A DNA stretch of 12,016 bases from JADHMP01 sp964617385 (lineage in GTDB: Bacteria > Bacteroidota > Bacteroidia > Flavobacteriales > Flavobacteriaceae), in assembly GCA_964617385.1 (NCBI GenBank), contig CAZTYX010000047.1, positions 1 to 12,016 of the forward strand, given 5' to 3'. Shown piece after piece: positions 1 through 6,697 of the stretch. The first letter of the stretch is position 1, and each line of letters starts with the position of its first letter. The notes under the pieces are model-generated. The model was not told the DNA's origin. It saw only the letters and a list, made by a program, of their open reading frames with translations, and did not search any database. The translations under genes and the position numbers were made by a program.

Positions 1-553
1 AAATAATTTTATAGGCACCTAAAATCATGAGCAGATAGGCACCCGAGAGCCCAGGTAAAATCATGGCTGAAATGGCAATAACACCACAAAAAAAGAGATA
101 AAAATAATTTGCTTCCACCGTGGCAGGGGTGAAAAGGGTGACGCTGTAGGAAATCACAACACCAAAAAGCATGAGGCCTAAATGGGGGAGCTTGAAAACG
201 TTATTTTTTTTGATTAGATATACAATGCTGGCTAACAAAAGGCCAAAGAAAAAAGCCCAAAGTCGGATTGTTTCTTCTTCAATAAGATATTCAATGAGTC
301 TAGAAAAAAGCAAAACACTCGTTAAAATACCGCCAAAAACGGCCGCTAAAAAGGAACCATTAATTGCTTTCCAAAAAGGTCTTATCCCATCTTTAAACAA
401 AACTTGAAGGGCGCTAGCTTTAAGATTGTCTATGCTTTGGATTAGTTCTTCATAAAGTCCTGTGATGAGCGCCACGGTGCCCCCCGATACTCCAGGCACA
501 AGGTCGGCAATGCCCATTAGCATCCCTTTTCCATAAATTAAGAGTAAACGCAT
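1..553 (-). CDS. DUF368 membrane protein, probable undecaprenyl-phosphate translocase (3' end beyond window)
   Basis: This is the N-terminal 184 residues of an integral inner-membrane protein, read from an ATG at 553; the C-terminal part lies beyond the left edge. Two family hallmarks are visible: MGIADLVPGVSGGTVA at about residues 13-28 and a second, related ILPGLSGAYLLMILGAY at about 165-181. The paired PGxSG motifs suggest an internally duplicated fold. Hydrophobic segments lie at about 67-90, 97-114, 124-142 and 150-165. A TAG codon directly precedes the ATG in frame, so no longer start is possible. Known of the family: DUF368 proteins were recently shown in other bacteria to return undecaprenyl phosphate across the membrane for wall and LPS synthesis. 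Whether this member does so is inferred. It follows the TPR gene by 61 bases and appears to have its own promoter in that gap. Confidence 0.9.
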   Translation of the reverse strand, partial: MRLLLIYGKGMLMGIADLVPGVSGGTVALITGLYEELIQSIDNLKASALQVLFKDGIRPFWKAINGSFLAAVFGGILTSVLLFSRLIEYLIEEETIRLWAFFFGLLLASIVYLIKKNNVFKLPHLGLMLFGVVISYSVTLFTPATVEANYFYLFFCGVIAISAMILPGLSGAYLLMILGAYKII

Positions 554-572
554 CTAACAGATTTTATCTATC

Positions 573-601
573 CAAAGGTAGGAAAAGCTTCAGCAGGGCA
601 A
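573..601 (-). promoter_or_regulatory. Bacteroidetes-type promoter for the DUF368 gene
   Basis: On the minus strand a TTG (601-599) is followed after 18 bases by TACCTTTG (580-573). This fits the flavobacterial consensus TTG-N17 to 23-TAnnTTTG at both elements and in spacing. Transcription would start near 566, giving a leader of roughly 13 bases before the ATG at 553. It lies wholly in the 61-base gap after the TPR gene, so DUF368 can probably be expressed apart from the genes upstream. The match is by eye; no transcript data are available. Confidence 0.55.
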
Positions 602-614
602 GAATAAATTGCGC

Positions 615-2000
615 CTAGAATTCTGAATTTTCCAGTTTTTTTAACTGTTTTTCATTGGAGAATGCAGCAAAAAAAGAAGCTGTAAATTTCGATAGGGGTT
701 CTTTTCTTTTGGCATTTTCGAAATAAAATTGAGCCTCAAGAAGTTGATTTAGTTCAAAGTAGCACCCTGCAATTCGATATTCCAGATGCGGGTGTTGCTT
801 AAATTGTTCGATTGCTCGAAGGGCAATTTTTAACGCTAAAGACCATTCCTTTAAAGTCAGGTGGCTATCAATATAATACAACCATGTGTCTAGACTTCTT
901 TCATTCAAATCAATCAAGTTGGCGCAGGCATTAATCACTTCGTCATGTTCTTTGAGAAAATGATGAATGATCATGCTTTTCTTCCAAAGCGAGATGCAGT
1001 CGGCATTTGACTTAAGCCCTTTAAGCACATAATATTTTGCTTTTTTATAGGCTTTTTTCTTTATGTATAGGGCCACCAATTTAATCCATGCGTGTTCAAA
1101 AGAGGGTTCTAGGTGAAAGGCTTTTCTAAGAAACTGTATGCCCAAGGTTTCGTTGCCCAATTTTAAATGACAGCTTCCAATACGGTGCCAAAGAAAAGCG
1201 CTAGGATCATTCGTTTTAAGTGCTATTTGATAGTTGTTAATGGCTTCGTTAAGGCGTCCTGTTTTTTCTAAAAGCTTTCCTTTTTCGATGTAAGCACCTG
1301 TGAAAGTGTCGTCACTAATTATGGCAAAGTCGAAGGCAGAGAGGGCTTCTTTATAGTTTTTAGATTTAACATATATTCGACCCAATTGGTGCCAGGCCAC
1401 TTCGTTATAGGGGTGTTTTTCTAATATCCAGTTAAGGGTGTTGATTGCTTTTTCTTTTTCTTGAAGTTGCTCATAGCAGAAGAGTAAGTTGTATAAGGCC
1501 GGGTAGTCTTCGGGATTGTCTAAAACACAATTTTTAAAAAAATATTCAGCATTTTCATAATCTTCAGCCAAGAGGTATTCCATGCCCAACAAATTCCATA
1601 TTTCAAGGGGATCTTCGGTAATGTCTAGTGCCTTATTTAAGTTTTCTACAGCTGTTTGATGATGGCCTTTTTTTGAGGCTAAAGTGGCGCGTTGCAGAAA
1701 AATTTCCTCGTTTAGAGGAGAAAGCGTTTCAATATAGTTCAATAAGGTTTGGGCTGCTTCATGTTTTTCATCCATGATAAGTATTTCGCTTTGCAAAAGC
1801 AACAATTCAATGTCATGTGGATGCTGATCTAATCCCATTTTAATGGCTTTTTTTGCCAATTGATTTTGGCCAAAACTTAAATAGTGAAGCACAATATCTT
1901 CAAATTCTTGGGCATCAAAAAAGTAGAGGTGATTGGTTTTGAGCATTTGCTCAAACTTTTTGATAGAGGGTCGAAAATCCCCTTCATTGGTGTTGAACAT
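615..2000 (-). CDS. Tetratricopeptide-repeat (TPR) protein, cytoplasmic scaffold of unknown partner
   Basis: A 461-residue protein made almost entirely of helical TPR-like repeats. About twelve 34-residue units can be laid out from residue 32 to about 437. The clearest are at 132-165 (LGMEYLLAEDYENAEYFFKN), 200-233 (LGRIYVKSKNYKEALSAFDF), 234-267 (KGKLLEKTGRLNEAINNYQI) and 404-437. There is no signal peptide, lipobox or membrane segment, so it is probably cytoplasmic. TPR arrays bind other proteins; nothing in the sequence identifies the partner. A TPR protein beside a DUF368 gene is a pairing I associate with Bacteroidetes genomes, which makes an envelope-related role possible but unproven. 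The ATG at 2000 lies 99 bases after the aminotransferase stop. I saw no consensus promoter or convincing terminator in that gap. Confidence 0.88.
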   Translation of the reverse strand: MFNTNEGDFRPSIKKFEQMLKTNHLYFFDAQEFEDIVLHYLSFGQNQLAKKAIKMGLDQHPHDIELLLLQSEILIMDEKHEAAQTLLNYIETLSPLNEEIFLQRATLASKKGHHQTAVENLNKALDITEDPLEIWNLLGMEYLLAEDYENAEYFFKNCVLDNPEDYPALYNLLFCYEQLQEKEKAINTLNWILEKHPYNEVAWHQLGRIYVKSKNYKEALSAFDFAIISDDTFTGAYIEKGKLLEKTGRLNEAINNYQIALKTNDPSAFLWHRIGSCHLKLGNETLGIQFLRKAFHLEPSFEHAWIKLVALYIKKKAYKKAKYYVLKGLKSNADCISLWKKSMIIHHFLKEHDEVINACANLIDLNERSLDTWLYYIDSHLTLKEWSLALKIALRAIEQFKQHPHLEYRIAGCYFELNQLLEAQFYFENAKRKEPLSKFTASFFAAFSNEKQLKKLENSEF

Positions 2001-2099
2001 AATTTTGTTTAAAATTACTTAACTAAAGATAGAGACTAGGGTATCGCATTTTTGTAAAACCCAAGTCTTGTTTTTAACAAAGTAATTAACAGTTATACC

Positions 2100-3284
2100 C
2101 TATAATTCATCAAGGGTTTCTCTAATGATATGACATCCCTTTTTGATTTCTTCTTCAGAAATAGTGAGTGGGGGAGAAAGCCGGAGGGCTCTTTTTTCCC
2201 AGAGCAGCCAAAAGAGCAGGAGTCCTTTTTCGAGGCATTTGAGCACCACATAATTCGTTTCTTCAGAAGTGTTTAAAAGTGGAGCAAGCATTAAGCCCAT
2301 GCCGTTGATTTGTTTGATTTTAGGGTGTTTCAGTTCCTTCCGAAACAGGGCTTCTTTGGATGGAATTTGCGGTAAAAGAGCACTGTCTCTAATTTCTTTT
2401 AGGGTGGCGTGGGCTGCTGCAGCAATCACCGGATTGCCACCAAAGGTGGTGATGTGTCCTAATTTGGGATGGTTTTCTAAAAGTGACATTAATTTTTTAG
2501 AACTACTGAATGCGCCAATGGGAAGTCCACCGCCCATGCCTTTGCCCATAACCACAATATCGGGTTCAATTCCAAAATTTTCGAAACCAAAAAAAGTGCC
2601 TGTTCTTCCAAAACCGGGTTGAATTTCATCCACAATAAGCAAAGCTCCAACGGCTTCACAACGGGCTTTTAGTTTTTTTAAATAGTTTTTTTCAGGAAGA
2701 ATAAACCCTGCTCCGCCTTGAATCGTTTCAACAATAACACCAGCTGTTTTTTCTGTTATTTGAGAGAGGTCTTTTGTCTGATTAAATCGAATGAATTTCA
2801 CGTCGGGAAGCAGTGGATAATAGCCTTTTTTTTGCTCGGGACGTCCTAAAAGACTTAAGGCACCTTGAGTGCTGCCATGATAGGCGTTTTCCATTCCAAT
2901 CAATTGGGCTCTGCCCGTGGCGCGTTTCGCTAATTTTAACGCACCCTCTATAGCCTCAGTACCTGAATTGGTCAAATAGAGACGCTCCTGATTTTTCGGT
3001 AGTAGGTCTAGCACCTCTTTAGAAAGTGCTACAGCAGGTGCTTGAGCAAATTCACCATATACCATCACATGAAGGTATTTTTTGGTTTGTTGCTGAATTG
3101 CTTCAACCACTTTGGGATGGCAATGCCCTAAGCTACAGGCCGAAACCCCAGCCACAAAATCAAGATAGGCTTTACCGTTATGGTCATAAATATAACTTCC
3201 CTGCGCCTTAGAAATGGTTAATCCAAGTGGGTGTGGGGTGGTTTTGGCTTGGTAGCGCAAAAAATCATCCTTTAGGTCTTTCAT
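2100..3284 (-). CDS. Class III PLP-dependent aminotransferase
   Basis: A 394-residue fold-type I aminotransferase of the ornithine/acetylornithine/GABA group (class III), full length for the family. Visible landmarks: NSGTEA at 106-111 (phosphate-binding loop), AYHGST at 134-139, VDEIQPGFGRTG at 218-229 with Asp219 contacting the pyridine nitrogen, Lys248 in MGKGMGGGLPIGAF as the Schiff-base lysine, TTFGGNP at 279-285, and a C-terminal RLSPPLT with Arg368 as probable carboxylate-binding residue. All catalytic positions are intact. The substrate cannot be read from sequence: no arginine, lysine or biotin genes are nearby, and the FWLLWEKRALRL segment near 358-369 differs from typical ArgD. Its ATG overlaps the TGA of the LptA-like gene (ATGA), with no recognisable Shine-Dalgarno, so translation is probably coupled to that gene. 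Confidence 0.93.
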   Translation of the reverse strand: MKDLKDDFLRYQAKTTPHPLGLTISKAQGSYIYDHNGKAYLDFVAGVSACSLGHCHPKVVEAIQQQTKKYLHVMVYGEFAQAPAVALSKEVLDLLPKNQERLYLTNSGTEAIEGALKLAKRATGRAQLIGMENAYHGSTQGALSLLGRPEQKKGYYPLLPDVKFIRFNQTKDLSQITEKTAGVIVETIQGGAGFILPEKNYLKKLKARCEAVGALLIVDEIQPGFGRTGTFFGFENFGIEPDIVVMGKGMGGGLPIGAFSSSKKLMSLLENHPKLGHITTFGGNPVIAAAAHATLKEIRDSALLPQIPSKEALFRKELKHPKIKQINGMGLMLAPLLNTSEETNYVVLKCLEKGLLLFWLLWEKRALRLSPPLTISEEEIKKGCHIIRETLDEL

Positions 3285-4930
3285 GGGGAAGGAGTTTCTT
3301 TTTCTTCCACGCCTTGAGGCAGCTTTTCTGATTTGCTATTTTTTTCTGGGTCGAAGAGATCTTCCACTTTTTCGGGCCGTTCTTCAATACGCCAAACAAA
3401 CCCTTTTAGCGTACGTTCGTTTTCGGGAATGTCTTCTTCTGGATATACATTTCCTTCGGGTGCCACTAAAAAAGTAATATCGCCAATCTCACCATTTTCA
3501 AAGTCCATTTTCATGGCACTACAAGTGGTTTTATCAATCCCAATAAGGGCAAGATCTTCGTCGTTGTAGAGGTAATAAATCATTTGGGTGTTTTTGGTTA
3601 CCTCAATATTGTCTAAACGCCCTTCCTTAAAAACACCATCCAATATGCCTCCCTGGATTTGGTTATAGCCATTAACGCTGAGGCTATCTTTTTCAATAAT
3701 AAAAGCATTGCCTCGAATTTTTAAAGAGTCTAAGGCTTTGGTTTCGGTATTGGAAATAAGATAAATTTCATTGCCGGTCATTTGGCTTTCCTCAAACCAA
3801 AGCACAGGATTTTTTTGATTTCTATCAGCTTCTGTAAATACTTGTTCCTCTTTTTCTGTCAAGGGTCGGTGCAGTAATTTTGTGAGTCCGGTGGATTGGT
3901 CAATATATATAGAATCTGAGCGTCCTTTGAGGTCTGTTTTAAATATACGAACGTCATAAAAACCCCGTAAAATCTTTTTTTCTGGAACACCCGTGGCCAT
4001 GAGGGTGTCTGCATGAATAAAGAGTGAATCGTTTTCTACCAAATTAATGGCCAAGGCTCTTCGGGTGATGATGGCTGAATCTTTGGCTTTAAAAATTTCA
4101 CCATAATGCCCTTTGATTAATGAATTATTGATGGAGTCTAAAATGCTAATATTGTTTGTGGCAGCAGCATATTGCCGGTTGTTTTCGAAATACAGACTGT
4201 CTCCTTCAATAATTTTTTGATCGTAAAAAATGGTTGCATTTTTTTTGAAATAGCCTTTCTCAACAGACATATCATAAAACCCTTGTTCGCATAAAATCTC
4301 ATAGGTTTCTCCTACAATTCTAGATTTTCCATAGAGATAGGCATGATTGGTTTCTGTGTAATAATCAAGTTGTTGGGAGTTTACACGGTAGTCTGGATTC
4401 ACTATATTGACTTCGGAGATAAAGCGATATTTTTTTTGATCCATAAAATAGGTGCCTTTGTTGCTGGTGAGGGTGGAGGTGCTGTCTACAATAACTCCTT
4501 TTGTATTGTAATATGCAATTTGTTTCGCGCGATCAAGATAGAGTGTGTCGGTTCTTAGACTGGTGTCAGGCCGTTTTAAAAAGACATTGCCCCAGGCTTT
4601 GGCTTTTTTGGTCGTGCCATCATATTCAATATAATTACAAGTCATTCGCAAACTATCTCCTTGGGTAAATACAACCGTTCCTTCGGCTTTAAAAAAATTA
4701 GATTTACCATAAAAATAAGCCCTATCCGAAACGATTAAAGCGCCTTCATGAAAAAGATGAACGCGACTTTGTTTGTCTTTAAAGAGAATATTTGCACCGG
4801 GAAATTTATTTTCATCTTGGGTGGAGCCCCCGGCTTTTTGAATTTCAATAATTTTTGCTTCTTGCGACCATGCCATGCCCAATCCTATCAGGAATAAGAA
4901 CAGAACGGAAACAAAAGCGGTTGGTTTCAT
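3281..4930 (-). CDS. OstA/LptA-like periplasmic protein, probable LPS-transport component
   Basis: A 549-residue exported protein. Residues 1-22 form a signal peptide (Lys2, hydrophobic FVSVLFLFLIGLGMA, likely cleavage AWS|Q). The mature part consists of repeated short beta-strand units typical of OstA/LptA proteins, for example HEGALIVSDRAYFYG near 61-75, FKAEGTVVFTQGDSLRMTCN near 80-99, and NVFLKRPDTSLRTDTLYLD near 115-133. Such repeats build a beta-jellyroll groove that carries lipopolysaccharide across the periplasm between LptC and LptD. It is much longer than E. coli LptA (about 185 residues), as is usual for Bacteroidetes OstA-like proteins. The C-terminal 35 or so residues are rich in Glu, Lys and Pro and look disordered. 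An in-frame TTG lies at 4936; I chose the ATG at 4930 because it begins a clean signal peptide. The gene starts 13 bases after purA and overlaps the aminotransferase. Confidence 0.87.
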   Translation of the reverse strand: MKPTAFVSVLFLFLIGLGMAWSQEAKIIEIQKAGGSTQDENKFPGANILFKDKQSRVHLFHEGALIVSDRAYFYGKSNFFKAEGTVVFTQGDSLRMTCNYIEYDGTTKKAKAWGNVFLKRPDTSLRTDTLYLDRAKQIAYYNTKGVIVDSTSTLTSNKGTYFMDQKKYRFISEVNIVNPDYRVNSQQLDYYTETNHAYLYGKSRIVGETYEILCEQGFYDMSVEKGYFKKNATIFYDQKIIEGDSLYFENNRQYAAATNNISILDSINNSLIKGHYGEIFKAKDSAIITRRALAINLVENDSLFIHADTLMATGVPEKKILRGFYDVRIFKTDLKGRSDSIYIDQSTGLTKLLHRPLTEKEEQVFTEADRNQKNPVLWFEESQMTGNEIYLISNTETKALDSLKIRGNAFIIEKDSLSVNGYNQIQGGILDGVFKEGRLDNIEVTKNTQMIYYLYNDEDLALIGIDKTTCSAMKMDFENGEIGDITFLVAPEGNVYPEEDIPENERTLKGFVWRIEERPEKVEDLFDPEKNSKSEKLPQGVEEKETPSP

Positions 4931-4943
4931 AGCCAAATGCTTT

Positions 4944-6215
4944 CTATCGGTATATGGTCTGCTTGCGATCGGGGCCTACAGAAACAATTTTAATGGGTAC
5001 TTCTAGGGCCTTTTCTAAATAGTTCACATAGGCTTTGAAGGATTCTGGAAAATCTTCATAGCGGGTGAGACTGGTGAGGTCTTCTTCCCAACCTTCTAAT
5101 TCCGTAAAATGAGGTTCAATGTCTTCTGTTGCAATATCATAAGGAAGGTAATCTACGTGCCCCTGTGCTGTTTTATAAGCTGTGCATACTTTGATGGTTT
5201 TAAACCCAGAAAGCACATCGCCCTTCATCATCATGAGTTGGGTCACGCCATTAATTTGTATGGCATATTTTAGTGCCACAAGATCTAGCCATCCGCAGCG
5301 GCGGGGGCGTCCGGTGGTAGCGCCAAATTCATTTCCAATCTTGGCCATTCTTTTTCCATCTTCATCAAATAACTCCGTGGGAAAAGGACCACTGCCCACC
5401 CGTGTGGCATAGGCTTTAAATATGCCAAAAACTTCTTTGATTGTGGTGGGGGCAATGCCTAGTCCCGTGCATGCTCCTGCTGCAGTGGTGGTAGAAGAGG
5501 TTACAAAAGGATAAGTGCCAAAGTCAACATCTAACAAAGAGCCTTGCGCACCTTCGGCTAAAATCTTTTTATTGCTTTTTTGCGCTTGGTGTAAATATTC
5601 TTCACTATCAACTAAATTAAAGGTTTTTAAAAAGGCAATGCTCTCAAAAAAGGCTTCTTCATATTCTTCAATATTGAAAGGAATGGAAACATTGTGAGTA
5701 TCAAAAAGTGTTTTGTGTTTTTTCACTAAGCGATCATACTTTTCTTGCCAATTGGGTTGTAAAATGTCACCCACTCGAATTCCATTTCGGCCGGTTTTAT
5801 CCATATAGGTTGGGCCAATTCCTTTGAGTGTTGAGCCTATTTTAGCTTTTCCCTTGGCGGCTTCGGAGGCGGCATCGAGCAAACGATGTGAGGGTAAAAT
5901 CAAATGTGCTTTTTTTGATATTTTCAATTTGTTTGAAAAATCAATATTATATGCAGCCATCCCTTCAATTTCTTTTTTGAAAATCACAGGGTCAATAACC
6001 ACTCCATTGCCGATGAGGTTTTCCGCTTTGGGATGAAAAATGCCTGAGGGAATGGTGTGTAGAACGTGCTTGTTGCCATCAAACTCCAGGGTGTGCCCGG
6101 CATTAGGGCCGCCTTGAAAACGGGCTATTATATCGTAAGATTGTGTGAGCACATCCACAATTTTTCCTTTTCCTTCGTCTCCCCATTGAAGACCAAGTAA
6201 TAAATCTACCGCCAT
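4944..6215 (-). CDS. purA: Adenylosuccinate synthetase
   Basis: A 423-residue cytoplasmic enzyme that joins aspartate to IMP using GTP, the first committed step from IMP to AMP. The N-terminus carries LQWGDEGKGK (9-18) with catalytic Asp13. Next come GGPNAGHT at 35-42 with catalytic His41, GSTLKGIGPTYMDKTGR at 127-143 (IMP binding), EGAQGSLLDVDFGTYPFVTSS at 221-241, the arginine-rich TTGRPRRCGWLD at 300-311 of the aspartate/GTP region, and SVGPDRKQTI at 412-421, the C-terminal guanine-binding signature. Length and motif order are normal. It lies 15 bases after the Fur-family gene and 13 before the LptA-like gene, so it is probably cotranscribed. PurA from other bacteria is inhibited by ppGpp, which gives its place downstream of spoT a possible functional meaning. 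Confidence 0.98.
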   Translation of the reverse strand: MAVDLLLGLQWGDEGKGKIVDVLTQSYDIIARFQGGPNAGHTLEFDGNKHVLHTIPSGIFHPKAENLIGNGVVIDPVIFKKEIEGMAAYNIDFSNKLKISKKAHLILPSHRLLDAASEAAKGKAKIGSTLKGIGPTYMDKTGRNGIRVGDILQPNWQEKYDRLVKKHKTLFDTHNVSIPFNIEEYEEAFFESIAFLKTFNLVDSEEYLHQAQKSNKKILAEGAQGSLLDVDFGTYPFVTSSTTTAAGACTGLGIAPTTIKEVFGIFKAYATRVGSGPFPTELFDEDGKRMAKIGNEFGATTGRPRRCGWLDLVALKYAIQINGVTQLMMMKGDVLSGFKTIKVCTAYKTAQGHVDYLPYDIATEDIEPHFTELEGWEEDLTSLTRYEDFPESFKAYVNYLEKALEVPIKIVSVGPDRKQTIYR

Positions 6216-6230
6216 GCTTTTTGGATTAGA

Positions 6231-6671
6231 TTACTTTTTTTTTGTGCCGTAAAAATATAAAGAATGATTGTTAATCTGCACATCAAAAACCTCTTCTATT
6301 GTTTTTTTTATTTCGTGTATGCGTGGGTCGCAAAATTCTTTCACTTCTCCAGTGTCTGTAAATATGATATGATCGTGTTGTCGATCAAAATATGACTTTT
6401 CGTATTGCGCTTGATTTTTACCAAATTGGTGTTTGCGAACCAATCCACAGTCCAATAACAATTCCATGGTGTTATAAAGCGTGGCCCGACTTACCCTATA
6501 ATTTTTGTTTTTCATTTTAAGATAGAGCGATTCGATATCAAAATGCTCTTTACTATCATAAATTTCAAACAAAATGGCAAAGCGTTCAGGGGTTTTTCTA
6601 TGACCGTGTTGGTCTAAAAATTTAACAAAAACCTCCTTTACTATTTCCTGATTTGACTTAAGGTTTATCAT
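6231..6671 (-). CDS. Fur-family metal-dependent transcriptional repressor
   Basis: A 146-residue Fur/Zur/PerR-type regulator. Residues 1-85 hold the winged helix: GHRKTPERFAILFEIYDS at 23-40 and the recognition region VSRATLYNTMELLLDCGLV at 60-78. The C-terminal dimerisation and metal-binding half has QYEKSYFDRQHDHIIF at 89-104, FCDPRIHEIKKTIEEVF at 113-129 and NNHSLYFYG at 134-142. Candidate metal ligands by alignment with Fur are His43, Glu91, His99, Asp100, His101, Glu126 or Glu127, and His136. The only cysteines are Cys75 and Cys114, so the CxxC pairs that hold structural zinc in many Fur, Zur and PerR proteins are absent. The sensed metal and target genes cannot be told from sequence. 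It lies 26 bases after spoT and 15 before purA; with no iron-transport genes nearby, the assignment stays at family level. Confidence 0.93.
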   Translation of the reverse strand: MINLKSNQEIVKEVFVKFLDQHGHRKTPERFAILFEIYDSKEHFDIESLYLKMKNKNYRVSRATLYNTMELLLDCGLVRKHQFGKNQAQYEKSYFDRQHDHIIFTDTGEVKEFCDPRIHEIKKTIEEVFDVQINNHSLYFYGTKKK

Positions 6672-6677
6672 ATCTCA

Positions 6678-6685
6678 CAAAAATA
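6678..6685 (-). promoter_or_regulatory. Possible -7 element (TATTTTTG) before the Fur-family gene
   Basis: In the 26-base gap between spoT and the Fur-family gene, the minus strand reads TATTTTTG, an exact fit to TAnnTTTG, ending 6 bases before the ATG at 6671. No TTG is found at the expected upstream spacing, and a start from here would give an almost leaderless mRNA. It may be a weak internal promoter, or chance in AT-rich DNA. Confidence 0.2.
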
Positions 6686-6697
6686 CGACATATTCCG

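Noticed and set aside
171..407. A 78-codon plus-strand frame near the left edge
   Set aside because: It is antisense to the DUF368 reading frame, whose two PGxSG motifs make that frame certain.
2001..2099. The 99-base gap before the TPR gene, searched for promoter and terminator; a bulged cttgtt/aacaaag hairpin at about 2067-2082 and near-matches TATCTTTA and TTACTTTG
   Set aside because: The hairpin is weak with no T-tract, and the -7-like sequences miss the consensus or lack a TTG at proper distance.
2269..2622. A 117-codon open frame on the plus strand inside the aminotransferase gene
   Set aside because: It is wholly antisense to a strongly conserved enzyme gene and its translation shows no recognisable family features.
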